Notes: a model not told the origin generated them from the letters alone. Positions 1 to 9,549 are shown, counted from the stretch's first letter. The stretch: DNA of 64,000 nucleotides from Sulfitobacter geojensis (GCF_000622325.1 NZ_JASE01000005.1:1674001-1738000); one strand, 5' to 3'. Made by a program: numbers and translations.

Positions 1-1553
1 GCGACGAGGATGATATAGGTCGCGGTGGTCGGGATGCCCGCGCCCATGATGATACAGGAAATCGCGATCAGGATCAGTGATACGAACAGCGCCCATTGCG
101 TCACGGTGAAATAGGACAGAAGGGGCAGGGTGCTCAGGAACCCGCCGATGTCCGTTGCAGTCTGCACCACAACATAGCCCAGACGGAAGCCGACGCCGGT
201 CAGGGTCACAACCCCGACGACAACCCCGACGGTTGCCGCAGCGGCCCCCACAGCCAATGTGTTTTTCGCACCCGACGCTAGCGCATTCCACAGATCGAGC
301 AGGGTCAGCCGGTGTCTCGGGTTCAGGAACCCCACGACCACACAAGCGATAATGCCGTAAACCGCTGCGTAATCGGGGGTTTTGCCGGACAGGATCAGAT
401 AGACCAGAATGGCCAGCGGGATGATTGACAGCCAGTGGTCCTTCAGGACGACACCGACCTTGGGCAGTTCTTCGGCGCGCAAGCCGCGCAGGCCAAGCTT
501 TTTCGCCTCCAGATGCACCATGATGAAGATGCCGAAATAATGCAGCAAGGCCGGAAACAACGCCGCCGCCAGCACGTCGCGCAAGGGAATTTCAAGGTAT
601 TCGACCATAATAAACGCCGCGGCACCCAGGATCGGCGGCGTGATCTGCCCGCCGGTTGATGCCGTCGCTTCGACAGCGCCCGCGAAATGGGCGGGGTAGC
701 CCACGCGTTTCATCGCCGGAATGGTCAGCGCGCCGGTGGTCACCGTGTTGGCGATGGAAGACCCTGAAATCGTGCCCATAAACGCGGAGGAGAAAATCGC
801 AACCTTGGCAGGGCCACCGGAATAACGCCCGGCAATGACCATGGCGAGGTCGATGAACAACTGCCCCAACCCAATGCGCGTGGCCAGTACGCCGAACAGG
901 ATGAACAGGAACACATATTGCGCCATGACACCGATGGCGATGCCATAGATGCCTTGGTTCGTCATATAAAGATGGTTGATGATCCCCAGCCAGCTTGCCC
1001 CGCCATGTTTTAATGCGCCCGGCATCCACGGTCCGAAATAGGCAAAGACAAGGAACAGGATCGCGATAATCGGCAGGGTCGGGCCAACGGAACGGCGCGT
1101 CGCCTCAAGCGTTAGCAGCAACAGCGCGCTGCCCATAAAAACGTCAAACTGCGAGGGGTTGCCAACACGTTCGGATACGATTTCGGGCGGCAGCAACGGC
1201 AGGTACATCGCCGCGCCCACAGCAAGCACCGCAAGCATGATGTCGATGACCGGCACCCCGTCGAACCGATACCACGCTTTTGGCACGCCAATGGCAGGGT
1301 CGGATTTGCGCAGGCCAAACAGCAAAAATACCAGCCCAAGCACGAAAGACAAATGGATCCCACGGTGCAACAATTCGCGGATCAGCCCAAAGCCCGAGGC
1401 ATAGAAGTGATAGATCGACATGGCCACCAGAACAGCCGCGATGAAATGCCCCAACATGCGCCCCGTCGGGCGAAAGGCGGTTTCAGGATCAAATTTGCGC
1501 TCGATCTCTGCCAGTTGTTCGGGGGTCAATTCGGGTGCGTTGTCAGCAGCCAT
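1..1553 (-). CDS. TRAP transporter fused permease (partial, C-terminus off the left edge)
   Basis: Integral membrane permease of a TRAP transporter, fused small (4TM) plus large (12TM) type, which imports an organic solute with a sodium or proton gradient. The reading starts MAADNAPELTPEQLAEIERK and stays open for about 517 codons to the window edge. It alternates long hydrophobic segments with typical TRAP-permease stretches such as GTISGSSIANTVTTGAL and TASTGGQITPPILGAAAF. The fused permease form pairs with TAXI-type binding proteins, and one lies immediately upstream. The hairpin at 1577-1615 separates the two genes. The 3' end is missing because of the window boundary, not a mutation. Substrate unknown. 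Confidence 0.92.
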   Translation of the reverse strand, partial: MAADNAPELTPEQLAEIERKFDPETAFRPTGRMLGHFIAAVLVAMSIYHFYASGFGLIRELLHRGIHLSFVLGLVFLLFGLRKSDPAIGVPKAWYRFDGVPVIDIMLAVLAVGAAMYLPLLPPEIVSERVGNPSQFDVFMGSALLLLTLEATRRSVGPTLPIIAILFLVFAYFGPWMPGALKHGGASWLGIINHLYMTNQGIYGIAIGVMAQYVFLFILFGVLATRIGLGQLFIDLAMVIAGRYSGGPAKVAIFSSAFMGTISGSSIANTVTTGALTIPAMKRVGYPAHFAGAVEATASTGGQITPPILGAAAFIMVEYLEIPLRDVLAAALFPALLHYFGIFIMVHLEAKKLGLRGLRAEELPKVGVVLKDHWLSIIPLAILVYLILSGKTPDYAAVYGIIACVVVGFLNPRHRLTLLDLWNALASGAKNTLAVGAAAATVGVVVGVVTLTGVGFRLGYVVVQTATDIGGFLSTLPLLSYFTVTQWALFVSLILIAISCIIMGAGIPTTATYIILV

Positions 1554-1576
1554 GATGCTATCCGTCTGTAATCGTG

Positions 1577-1615
1577 AAATAAAATAAGGCCCAAACGCCG
1601 CAGGGCGTTCGGGCC
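1577..1615 (-). terminator. Hairpin with U-rich tail between the TAXI protein and permease genes
   Basis: Arms at 1588-1599 and 1604-1615 pair over 12 bp with one mismatch around the loop GCAG. On the transcribed strand the stem is followed by TTATTTTATTTC. It looks like an intrinsic terminator or attenuator inside the operon, which would let the binding protein be made in excess over the permease. Confidence 0.7.
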
Positions 1616-1634
1616 AAATCAGTCAAAAACGGGC

Positions 1635-2648
1635 TTACTTCAGCAAACCGGCTTCTTTGTAAAACCGCTCCGCGCCAGCGTGCAATGGCACACCCACACC
1701 GTTCAACGCGGAATCGGGCGTGATGGTTTTACCCTTCGCGTGGCCCACATCCAGCAGTTTGCGGGACTGTTCGTTCCACAAAGCTTTGGTGATGTTATAG
1801 ATCAGCTCTTCATCTTCATTGGCCGACGTGAACCACTGCGCGCCCACTGCCACAGTTGTGGTGGTGGCAACGCCCTCATACGCGCCTTCCGGGATGTCGG
1901 AGGCTGCGAAAAAGCCGTATTTCTCGGTCAGAGCTGCGGCACCGTCGCCGTCGATCGGCACCAGCTTGATGTCCGCAGCGGAGGCGAGTTCAACAAGTGA
2001 TCCGGTCGGATAGCCCGCCACCACGAAAAACGCGTCGATTTTACCGTTGCGCAAAGCTTCGGAAGCGGCGTTGCCTTTCAAGGCTTCTGCTGTGACATCT
2101 TCAACAGCCAAGCCATTGGCCTCAAGGATCAGGTTTGCGTCGACATAAGTGCCTGAACCGGGTTCATCCAGCGACACGCGCTTGCCCTTCAGGTCGGCAA
2201 CCGAATTGATGCCGCTGTCGGCCAAAGCCACCAGATGGATGTGCTCTTCGAACAGGGCGGCGATGGTGCGCAGATCCTTGGCTGGTTCTTTGCCTTCCAT
2301 CGTGCCGGTGCCGGTATAGGCCCAATAGGCCACGTCGGACTGGGCAAAGCCCGAGTTGCGCAGGCCCGAGATGATTGCGTTTACGTTGTCGACCGACCCG
2401 CGCGATGAAACGGCAGAGGCGATCAGCCCCTCGACACCGCAAGACCCGCCTGCATCGCATTCGCGCGAGCCCGGTGGTTTCGAGATCGCATTGGCGATCA
2501 CGCCGCCAACGGGATAGTAGGTATAGGCGGTGCCGCCCGTGCCGATGGTAAAGAACTTGAGCTCCTGCGCGGCGGCGGCAGTTGCCAGACCGGTCACCAA
2601 GACCGCGCCAATGGCGGCGGACTTCAGACCCTTGAATGAAAACGTCAT
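1635..2648 (-). CDS. TAXI family TRAP transporter solute-binding protein
   Basis: Periplasmic solute receptor (337 aa) that delivers ligand to the fused permease downstream. A signal peptide ends near residue 27 (LATAAAAQ). The mature start ELKFFTIGTGGTAYTYYPVG is the characteristic TAXI N-terminus. The two cysteines in CDAGGSCGVEG are also usual in the family, as is the pattern SLDEPGSGTYVDANLIL, which resembles the ligand loop of glutamate-binding members. Known TAXI ligands include glutamate and related acids, but the substrate cannot be read from sequence. The gene is first in its operon. Confidence 0.93.
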   Translation of the reverse strand: MTFSFKGLKSAAIGAVLVTGLATAAAAQELKFFTIGTGGTAYTYYPVGGVIANAISKPPGSRECDAGGSCGVEGLIASAVSSRGSVDNVNAIISGLRNSGFAQSDVAYWAYTGTGTMEGKEPAKDLRTIAALFEEHIHLVALADSGINSVADLKGKRVSLDEPGSGTYVDANLILEANGLAVEDVTAEALKGNAASEALRNGKIDAFFVVAGYPTGSLVELASAADIKLVPIDGDGAAALTEKYGFFAASDIPEGAYEGVATTTTVAVGAQWFTSANEDEELIYNITKALWNEQSRKLLDVGHAKGKTITPDSALNGVGVPLHAGAERFYKEAGLLK

Positions 2649-2791
2649 GGTATTCTCCCTTTATTTCGGCGGAATTGACCGCAAATGTGCGGCGAGCCGA
2701 TTTATGAGGTTCAGAGCGACCCCCGAACCGATAAACGACTGTAGGCATTGCAATACGGGCATGTAAATAGCCGTGTCTTTCCGGCTTGGCC

Positions 2792-3721
2792 TTAGGCCAG
2801 CACCGACAACCAGAACCAGACACTCAGGATCGAACTGCCGGTTGCGATCAGCACGGCGGAGGCTGCGATACGGCGTGCGCGCCCATACATATTGGCGAAG
2901 ATATAGGCGTTGAACCCCGGTGCCATCGCACCGGTCAACACTGCCGCGCGGAACTGTTCCTTGTCCAACGCAAGGACGCTGCCCATGCTCCACGCGATGG
3001 CCGGATGCACAAGCAGGGACAGGCCACAGACCATGGCGATGGCTTTCATGTCGCCTTCGGGTTTGTATTGGATCAACACACCGCCAAGCGCAAACAGGGC
3101 CGCTGGCAATGCCGCCCGCGCAATCAGCGACAGGGCATCATCGACAACACCGGGCAGCATAAGACCGGACAGGTTCACGGCGAACCCCGCCAGAATGCCC
3201 AACACCAACGCGTTGCGGAACATCGCGCGGGTGACAGAGCGGAACAATTGCACGGCCGATTGCCCGCGTCCGCGCACGATCTCCATGACGGTGATGCCCA
3301 GCCCGTAGCAAAACGGCGAGTGGAAAGCGATGATGGCGAAATTGCCGGTCAGCGCATCAGGACCATAGGCCCGTTCCGCGATGGGCAGACCCAGCAGGAC
3401 CGAATTGGAAAACAGGCAGCAGAACCCGATGGCAATGCAGTCTTCCCAATCGCGTTTGAAGAATACGCGCGCGCCGATGATACCCAATGCGAAACAGGCC
3501 GCAGCACCTGTATAAAAGCTGATCAGAAGCCGTGGATCGAACGAAGCGGCGATGTCGATCTTGGAAATCGCCTGAAACAGCAGGCAGGGTACCGCGAAAT
3601 TCTGGGCGAAGCGCAGCACCCCGTCGATGCCCGCCGTTGGAAACACTCCCCGCCAGACTGCGACATAGCCAAAACCGATGACCAGAAAGACGGGCAGGAT
3701 GACGTCGAGAAGGGTTTGCAC
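2792..3721 (-). CDS. AEC (auxin efflux carrier) family transporter
   Basis: Predicted inner-membrane carrier of 309 aa with about ten hydrophobic segments. It starts MQTLLDVILPVFLVIGFGYV, the usual beginning of bacterial AEC/MdcF-type permeases. Members carry malonate, malate or other organic acids, but no substrate can be assigned here. It is the last gene of the minus-strand housekeeping run and starts 33 bp after the stop of the metallo-hydrolase gene, so it may be co-transcribed. Confidence 0.87.
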   Translation of the reverse strand: MQTLLDVILPVFLVIGFGYVAVWRGVFPTAGIDGVLRFAQNFAVPCLLFQAISKIDIAASFDPRLLISFYTGAAACFALGIIGARVFFKRDWEDCIAIGFCCLFSNSVLLGLPIAERAYGPDALTGNFAIIAFHSPFCYGLGITVMEIVRGRGQSAVQLFRSVTRAMFRNALVLGILAGFAVNLSGLMLPGVVDDALSLIARAALPAALFALGGVLIQYKPEGDMKAIAMVCGLSLLVHPAIAWSMGSVLALDKEQFRAAVLTGAMAPGFNAYIFANMYGRARRIAASAVLIATGSSILSVWFWLSVLA

Positions 3722-3754
3722 AGGCGGGCCTTGAGTATGGAGTGCGGGGCGGTA

Positions 3755-4555
3755 TCAGCCCAGCGGGAAAACCAGCTCCATGCCGTCAAAGGCCGGATCA
3801 ATATGGTCGGGGGTTTCGGCGGCGATGGTCTGATAGTCCAGATCATTGTGCATGTTGGTCAGCACGGCACGTTTCGGTGCCATATCCCTGATCCAGCCAA
3901 GTGTTTGATCAAGATGGCTATGCGTGGGGTGGGGATCGCGGCGCAGGGCATCGACGATCCAACAAGTCAGCCCCTCAAGATGGGGCCAGACCGCATCGGG
4001 GATTTTTGCGACATCCGGCAGATAGGCGACATCGTTTACACGGAAACCCAGCGCGTCCATACCGCCGTGATTGACCAGAAACGGCGTAAACGTCAGCGCG
4101 CCTCCGGGCCCGTCAATGGTCGTATCCCCGTTGATATCATTCAGATCCAGGATCGGCGGATACATCGACCCTTTGGGCTGGATAAAGGCATAGCCGAACC
4201 GTTCCAGCAGGGCCGCTTTGGTCGGCGCGTCGGCCCAAACGGGCAGGCGGGCGCGCATATTGATCACGATCATGCGCAGGTCATCAATGCCATGGACATG
4301 ATCGGCATGCGCATGGGTATAAAGCACCCCGTCCAAGCGCCCGACACCGGCATCCAGAAGCTGGCTGCGCATATCGGGAGAGGTGTCGATCAGTACGGAT
4401 GTGGTGCCTTCTGCCGTTACACGCTCGACAAGGATGGAACAGCGGCGGCGGGTGTTTTTCGGCTCGGTTGGATCGCAAGCCCCCCAATGGCCGCCAAGGC
4501 GCGGCACACCGCCGGAAGAGCCGCAGCCCAGAATGGTGGTGCGCATCTCGGCCAT
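3755..4555 (-). CDS. MBL-fold metallo-hydrolase, PhnP-like
   Basis: Metallo-beta-lactamase fold phosphodiesterase-type hydrolase, 266 aa. The metal motif HAHADH (residues 81-86) is followed by VHGIDDLRM. The N-terminal ILGCGSSGGVPRLGGHWGACD is typical of PhnP and related cyclic phosphodiesterases. The family hydrolyses cyclic phosphates or related esters, but no phn genes lie nearby, so the physiological substrate is open. The start overlaps the tatD stop in a TGATG arrangement, indicating translational coupling. In Rhodobacteraceae this gene commonly follows tatD. Confidence 0.9.
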   Translation of the reverse strand: MAEMRTTILGCGSSGGVPRLGGHWGACDPTEPKNTRRRCSILVERVTAEGTTSVLIDTSPDMRSQLLDAGVGRLDGVLYTHAHADHVHGIDDLRMIVINMRARLPVWADAPTKAALLERFGYAFIQPKGSMYPPILDLNDINGDTTIDGPGGALTFTPFLVNHGGMDALGFRVNDVAYLPDVAKIPDAVWPHLEGLTCWIVDALRRDPHPTHSHLDQTLGWIRDMAPKRAVLTNMHNDLDYQTIAAETPDHIDPAFDGMELVFPLG

Positions 4556-5391
4556 CAGTGCGCCGCCTCAAATGCGGCGACCTTCGAGAAAAGCCGGTCG
4601 AAATTCAGTTGCGTTTGCGCTGCAAAATCAGGGTATGGCATGCCAAATGTTTCAGCCGCCCGCTGCGCCGTATGTGCGACGAATGCAGGTTCGTTGCGTT
4701 TGCCGCGATGGGGCGGGGGCGCAAGATAGGGGGCGTCGGTTTCCACAACAATCCGGTCAAGCGGGGCGGCGGCAAAAATGTCGCGCAGATCGCTGGATTT
4801 GGGAAAGGCAGTGATGCCTGACATGCTTAGGTAAAACCCCAGATCAAGCGCTGCGCGGGCCAGTTCCGGAGAAGAAGAAAAGCAGTGCATGACGCAGCGA
4901 TATTCACCATTGCGATATTCTTCGGTCAATATGCGGGCCATGTCAGCGTCAGCGTCACGGGCATGGATGATCAGGGGTAAACCCGTCTGGCGCGCCGCGT
5001 CGATGTGGATCCGCAGGGAGGTCTGCTGCACCTCCATACTTTCCGCTGTATAGTGGTAATCCAGTCCGGTTTCGCCGATTCCGACCATCTTGGGGTGTGC
5101 TGTGAGGGCGATCAATTCATCCACGCTGACCATCGGTTCCGCGGCGACGGACATCGGATGGGTGCCCGCTGCAAAGAACACCGGCGCGTGCGCCTCGGCA
5201 ATGGCGCGCACTGTATCAACCTGACGCAGCTTGGTGCAGATTGTGACCATCCGCGTCACGCCAGCCGCAGCTGCGCGGGCAATGGCTTCGGGCAGCTGGT
5301 CCTTGAAATCGGGGAAATCAAGGTGGCAATGGCTGTCCGTGATGTGCGGCATTGGGGTCGTTTGGGAGCTGTCGGTCATGCGGTCCGTCAT
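4555..5391 (-). CDS. tatD: TatD family metal-dependent DNase
   Basis: TIM-barrel metal hydrolase with 3'-5' exonuclease activity in characterised members. ITDSHCHLDFPDF carries the HxH metal ligands near the N-terminus. ETGLDYHY, IIHARDAD, HCFSSSPELA and ETDAPYLAPPP are the remaining TatD signatures. I chose the ATG at 5391 because it leaves one base after the holB stop and has AGGTAG upstream. A longer frame to 5406 and shorter starts at 5379 and 5352 are possible. It lies between holB and the PhnP-like gene, a conserved order in alphaproteobacteria. Confidence 0.93.
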   Translation of the reverse strand: MTDRMTDSSQTTPMPHITDSHCHLDFPDFKDQLPEAIARAAAAGVTRMVTICTKLRQVDTVRAIAEAHAPVFFAAGTHPMSVAAEPMVSVDELIALTAHPKMVGIGETGLDYHYTAESMEVQQTSLRIHIDAARQTGLPLIIHARDADADMARILTEEYRNGEYRCVMHCFSSSPELARAALDLGFYLSMSGITAFPKSSDLRDIFAAAPLDRIVVETDAPYLAPPPHRGKRNEPAFVAHTAQRAAETFGMPYPDFAAQTQLNFDRLFSKVAAFEAAH

Positions 5392-5392
5392 T

Positions 5393-6505
5393 CTACCTAG
5401 GGGCACAGTCGCTTATCTTTTGCAGGGTATCTAGGACCAGCGCGGCAGGGTCAAGGTTCACTGCCATGCCGTGTTGCACCCGCGCCGATACCTCTTGCGC
5501 CAGATCGGCCCATTTGCGCCCCTGATGCGGGGTGGGGGATAGACGTTGCAGCAGCTCGGTCTCGCCCGGTGTGGCTTCGGTCGGGGGCGGCATGCCGGTG
5601 GCACCGGTGCGCGCCAGTCGGGCCAGCAGCAGATTGACCAATGAAAACAGAAGGATCAATTTTTCCTCCGCCCCGCGTTGCGCTGCGGCTTCGGCGAGTT
5701 TGATCGCGCGGGCGCGGTCCATCCGGGGCAGGGACGCCATTAACCCCGTCAGCTCGGCATAAATCTGCAAACCGCCCATTAGTGATAGGCGCAAGGCACC
5801 GCCAACAGAACCGCCCGAAAGCGCGGCAAGTGCTGTCGGATCGCCCTGCAATGCGACACCGGATGCGGCCAAAGCAGCTTCCATATCGACAGGATCCAGC
5901 GGTGCCAGCCGCAACGTGCGACAGCGCGAGCGGATCGTGGGAAGCAAGCTGGACGGCTGATGACTGAGCAGCAAAAGCACCGCACGTTCGGGCGGTTCTT
6001 CGAGCATCTTGAGCAGGGCATTCGCGGCATTGGGGTTCATTTCGTCGGCGTCATCAATGATGACAACCCGACGCCCGCCATCTGCGGCCGACATCTGGAA
6101 GAATCCGTTGAGCGTGCGGATGTCATCCACCACAATCTGTTTGCGCAGCTTTTTGGTGTCGGGGTTGACCGAACGGGTGACGGCGCGTAGCGCCCCTTCG
6201 CCGCTGGCCGCAATGCGCCGCGCAACGGGGTGATCAGGATCAACATCAAGCGTGTCAGGTGTGGGCGCTGCGAACATGCCGCCGTCATCGTCGGGCGTCG
6301 CCAGCAGGAACCGTGCGATGCGCCATGCCAGAGTGGCCTTGCCCACACCACGCGGGCCGGTCAACATCCAGGCGTGATGCAGCTTGCCCGAATTGAAAGC
6401 ATCCAGAAATGCCGCTTCGGCCGCGCTTTGCCCGATCAAGCGGGGCGTGTCGCGGGGATGCAAGGCACCGCTTACACGGTCGGGTTGGGGGGCGTCATCA
6501 CTCAT
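5393..6505 (-). CDS. holB: DNA polymerase III subunit delta prime
   Basis: Clamp-loader subunit (370 aa) that works with gamma/tau and delta to load the beta sliding clamp. An N-terminal AAA+ domain carries the Walker A-like loop GPRGVGKATLAW (residues 50-61). RRVVIIDDADEMNPNAANALLKMLEEPP is the usual delta-prime core, and TIRSRCRTLRLAPL holds the SRC motif. It follows tmk with a 37-bp gap, the tmk-holB order seen in many bacteria, and its stop abuts tatD. Confidence 0.95.
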   Translation of the reverse strand: MSDDAPQPDRVSGALHPRDTPRLIGQSAAEAAFLDAFNSGKLHHAWMLTGPRGVGKATLAWRIARFLLATPDDDGGMFAAPTPDTLDVDPDHPVARRIAASGEGALRAVTRSVNPDTKKLRKQIVVDDIRTLNGFFQMSAADGGRRVVIIDDADEMNPNAANALLKMLEEPPERAVLLLLSHQPSSLLPTIRSRCRTLRLAPLDPVDMEAALAASGVALQGDPTALAALSGGSVGGALRLSLMGGLQIYAELTGLMASLPRMDRARAIKLAEAAAQRGAEEKLILLFSLVNLLLARLARTGATGMPPPTEATPGETELLQRLSPTPHQGRKWADLAQEVSARVQHGMAVNLDPAALVLDTLQKISDCAPR

Positions 6506-6542
6506 GATTTGGGTCTAGCAGGTTTGACGGGGGAGGGAAGGC

Positions 6543-7172
6543 TCAGGACGGTAAACGTGCCGCGACAACCTGTTGGACATCTGCGGCGACGTCGTCAATG
6601 CCACGCGCGCCATCAATGGTGACGAACCTTTGTGCATATTCCTGAGCAAGATCCAGAAACCCTTTGCGCATGGCGCGTTGCAACTCTTCGCCAAAATCCT
6701 CGAACCGTTCCTCGACGGTCTGGCGCGCAAGAGCCCGCGACAAACCCTGGGTCGGGTCCATGTCGATCAGCACCGTCAGGTCCGGTTCCACCCCGATCAT
6801 CAAACGGTGCAATTCATCCACGATCCCGCGCAGATCGCCGCGCGACAGGCCCTGATACATTCGTGTGGAATCGGCAAAGCGGTCGCAGATCACAATCTTG
6901 CCCGCGTCCAGCGCCGGCTGGATCGTGCGTTCCAGATGATCGCGCCGCGCTGCGGTAAACAACAGGATTTCGGTGCGCGCAGACCAACGGTCGGGATCGC
7001 CCTGCAACACCAAGGCGCGGATTTCCTCCGCCCCCGGCGATCCGCCCGGTTCGCGCGTCAGTACAACGTCATGGCCAAGATCGCGCAGGTGGTCCGCCAG
7101 CAAACGCGCCTGCGTTGACTTGCCAGACCCGTCGATCCCCTCAAAGCTGATAAACAGACCTGTGTCGCTCAC
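6543..7172 (-). CDS. tmk: Thymidylate kinase
   Basis: Phosphorylates dTMP to dTDP for DNA synthesis. At 209 aa it has the normal length. The P-loop FEGIDGSGKSTQA spans residues 10-22, followed by the DR-type TREPGGSPGAEEIR stretch and DRFADSTRMYQG. The start is GTG at 7172, overlapping the TGA of the carboxypeptidase gene as GTGA, so the two are translationally coupled. It belongs to the carboxypeptidase-tmk-holB-tatD operon. Confidence 0.96.
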   Translation of the reverse strand: MSDTGLFISFEGIDGSGKSTQARLLADHLRDLGHDVVLTREPGGSPGAEEIRALVLQGDPDRWSARTEILLFTAARRDHLERTIQPALDAGKIVICDRFADSTRMYQGLSRGDLRGIVDELHRLMIGVEPDLTVLIDMDPTQGLSRALARQTVEERFEDFGEELQRAMRKGFLDLAQEYAQRFVTIDGARGIDDVAADVQQVVAARLPS

Positions 7173-8335
7173 GAAGCGTCCTGCGGCCCTGCGTTAAGAC
7201 GCGCCAGAAGATGTTTCGCTGCAGCCGTCATTTTGACCATGAACCCGCCCGGTTGCACGGTCTGCGCGGCGACCAGCGGCACGGTGACGTCAGGCAGGTC
7301 CTCGCGGGTCAGGATCAATTCGGCGATGGCATCGCCTTTCAGGATCGGCGCGCGGAAAGGACCGGTAAACACGACCTCGCCACTCAAACCGCCACTTGCG
7401 GAAATCGGCGTAAGCACGGACAGGTCTTCGGCCAGTTCCAGACCAACTGTTGGTTGATCGCCCATGGCGACAGGTGCCTCGGCCAGTTGCGTGCCGGCAG
7501 TGCCAAGGGTTTGCTGGCTGAACTGGCGGAAGGCCCAGTTGACGATGGATTCAGATTCGCGCGCCCGTCCCGCCGCGCTGTCCAGACCCGAGATCACAAA
7601 GATCACCCGCCGGTCGCCCTGTTTCGCGCTGCCGACAAGACCATATCCGGCTTCGGAGGTGTGACCCGTTTTAAGCCCGTCAGCACCGATATCCAGTTGT
7701 AACAATGGGTTGCGGTTGAAGCGATTGGCGCTTTCGTTCGCGTCGAACATGAATTCACGCTCGGCAAACATCGGATAGAACTGCGGATAGTCCGAAATCA
7801 GACGGTTCGCCAAAAGCCCCAGATCACGCATCGACATGCGGTGGCCGGGTTTGGGCCAGCCGTTAGAGTTCATAAAGGTCGAATTGGTCATGCCCAACTG
7901 CTGCGCGCGCATGGTCATGTCGCGGGCAAAGCGGCTTTCGGTGCCGGATAATGCTTCGGCGATGACAACGCAGGCATCATTGCCCGACAGAACGATGATG
8001 CCGCGCAACAAGTCCTCGACCGTGACGCGTTCGCCTTCTTGCAAGAACATCGTCGACCCGCTGTAAGCTGCCGCATCTGCGGAAACCGGCAGTTTCTGGT
8101 CCAGCTCCAAGCGGCCTGAAGCGACGGCTTCGAATGCCATGTAAAGCGTCATCAACTTTGACATGGACGCCGGCGGCAGGGGCGTGTCGGCATCTTTCGC
8201 CAAAAGCACAGTGCCGGTTGTCTGGTCGATCACATAGGCCGCGGTCGCTTTGGTTTCAAAGGCGAAAGCCGCCGATGTGGACAGCGCGAGCGTTAGGCTG
8301 GTTGCAAGGATTCGGGCAGTGAGATTGCGCAACAT
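7169..8335 (-). CDS. D-alanyl-D-alanine carboxypeptidase (penicillin-binding protein 5/6 type)
   Basis: Periplasmic serine peptidase that trims the terminal D-Ala from peptidoglycan stem peptides; 388 aa. A signal peptide ends near residue 25 (TSAAFAFE). All three penicillin-binding motifs are present: SMSK with nucleophile Ser57 and Lys60, SGN at 117-119, and KTG at 222-224. A C-terminal beta domain follows, and the very end (MVKMTAAAKHLLARL) could be the membrane-anchoring amphipathic helix. It lies 17 bp after the SPOR lipoprotein gene, consistent with a cell-wall pair. Confidence 0.94.
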   Translation of the reverse strand: MLRNLTARILATSLTLALSTSAAFAFETKATAAYVIDQTTGTVLLAKDADTPLPPASMSKLMTLYMAFEAVASGRLELDQKLPVSADAAAYSGSTMFLQEGERVTVEDLLRGIIVLSGNDACVVIAEALSGTESRFARDMTMRAQQLGMTNSTFMNSNGWPKPGHRMSMRDLGLLANRLISDYPQFYPMFAEREFMFDANESANRFNRNPLLQLDIGADGLKTGHTSEAGYGLVGSAKQGDRRVIFVISGLDSAAGRARESESIVNWAFRQFSQQTLGTAGTQLAEAPVAMGDQPTVGLELAEDLSVLTPISASGGLSGEVVFTGPFRAPILKGDAIAELILTREDLPDVTVPLVAAQTVQPGGFMVKMTAAAKHLLARLNAGPQDAS

Positions 8336-8352
8336 GAGTGGGCAGGCTCCCG

Positions 8353-9231
8353 TTAATTGGTGACCGCATAGGCGTCGGAAAAGCCTTCGGCTTTGATCGC
8401 CTTGATGAGGTTGTTAAGTTCGGATTTTGACCCCGCAGGACCGACAAGAACACGCCAGAACGGCTTGCCATTGATTTCGGACTGTTTGATCACCGGCACC
8501 ATACCGGCACCGCGCATCTGTTTGGCAACCCTGTTCGCATTCCCTTCGATCGAGAAAATACCAAGTTGCACGAATGGCTTAGCCAGCGAAGATGTCTGGC
8601 GGGGTGTTTCGGGTTTCGGGGCAGGAGGCGTAACCGGCGTCGCCGCAGCGGCGTCGATCGCGGCACCAGCGGCCGCAATCGGATCAAGCGCGGTTTCTGA
8701 AACCTGTGCCGGTGCATCGACAGTGCTTGTTGCGCTTTCGTCAATTGGTGCGGCCTCTTCGGTTTCTTCACGGCGCAAGGCGGTCACATTTAACGGAGCA
8801 GGGGCACCGGCCAGAATGCTGAGCGCGGCTGCTGCATCAGAAGAGATTTGCAGCTTGGGACCGGGCAGGTCACGTTCTTTGCGAAACAGCGCACCGATGA
8901 CAAACTTGCCGTTTGCCTCGTTGCGGATAATCACGCGCTCGGGCTCAGTAACATCGGGATGTGCAACCCAGACCCCGCCGAGTGAGGGCCGCCCGTCCCA
9001 CAAACCCTGATCGGTCGCCGAGAAAATCTCGGGTGCCTCAACGTCACGTTCGACCAGTTTTGTCGATTTCGTACTGCCCGCGGTGGTGGCAACGGATTTG
9101 CCATTTGGCATCGGCAGGGCGAATTGCCCGTTCTCGTCGCAGCCCGCAAGCAGGGACAATGCGACAGCAGCCGTGACGGTCAATCGCGCAGCGTGCCGTG
9201 GTTTGCGCGTGGTATCCATGGGCCTGCTCAT
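8353..9231 (-). CDS. SPOR-domain lipoprotein
   Basis: Probable lipoprotein with a C-terminal peptidoglycan-binding SPOR domain; 292 aa. The N-terminus has a basic segment, a hydrophobic stretch and the lipobox LLAGC. A central Ala/Pro-rich linker leads to the SPOR domain over the last 75 residues (FVQLGIFSIEGNANRVAKQM onward). SPOR domains bind denuded glycan at division sites, which fits its position upstream of the carboxypeptidase. The ATG at 9231 was chosen because AAGGA lies 9 bases upstream; an in-frame extension to 9258 has less support. Confidence 0.87.
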   Translation of the reverse strand: MSRPMDTTRKPRHAARLTVTAAVALSLLAGCDENGQFALPMPNGKSVATTAGSTKSTKLVERDVEAPEIFSATDQGLWDGRPSLGGVWVAHPDVTEPERVIIRNEANGKFVIGALFRKERDLPGPKLQISSDAAAALSILAGAPAPLNVTALRREETEEAAPIDESATSTVDAPAQVSETALDPIAAAGAAIDAAAATPVTPPAPKPETPRQTSSLAKPFVQLGIFSIEGNANRVAKQMRGAGMVPVIKQSEINGKPFWRVLVGPAGSKSELNNLIKAIKAEGFSDAYAVTN

Positions 9232-9459
9232 TCGGTATCGTCCTTGCCTGTGGGCCACTTCGGACCTCGTTTTGCCGTTGTAAACGGCGCAGTTTCACGC
9301 CCCCTTGCAGAGGATCTTGCGCGCACATTAGCCTGCAACGCCACACCTGAAAAGGCCGCAAGACACGGATCGGCGAATTTCCCCAGATACGGCAGTGATG
9401 TTGCGCTGCGGATTGTGGTTTGCCGAATCAATTTTTGCACATTAGGAGGAGCGGGCAGC

Positions 9460-9549
9460 GGAGGTTTGGCAGAGTGGTCGAATGCACCGGTCTTGAAAAC
9501 CGACGGGCGTGAGAGCGTCCCCAGGGTTCGAATCCCTGAGCCTCCGCCA
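9460..9549 (+). tRNA. tRNA-Ser (anticodon UGA)
   Basis: The 90-nt sequence folds as a class II tRNA. The acceptor stem is GGAGGTT with AGCCTCC, the discriminator is G and the CCA is encoded. The anticodon loop CTTGAAA (9492-9498) places TGA at 9494-9496. A long variable arm and the T-loop GGTTCGAATCC are present. It decodes UCA and, by wobble, other UCN codons. No integrase gene or duplicated tRNA 3' end is visible next to it. Confidence 0.97.

Noticed and set aside
2786..4729. 647-codon open frame on the plus strand
   Set aside because: It is antisense to the AEC and MBL genes, has no family signature and reflects high-GC codon bias.
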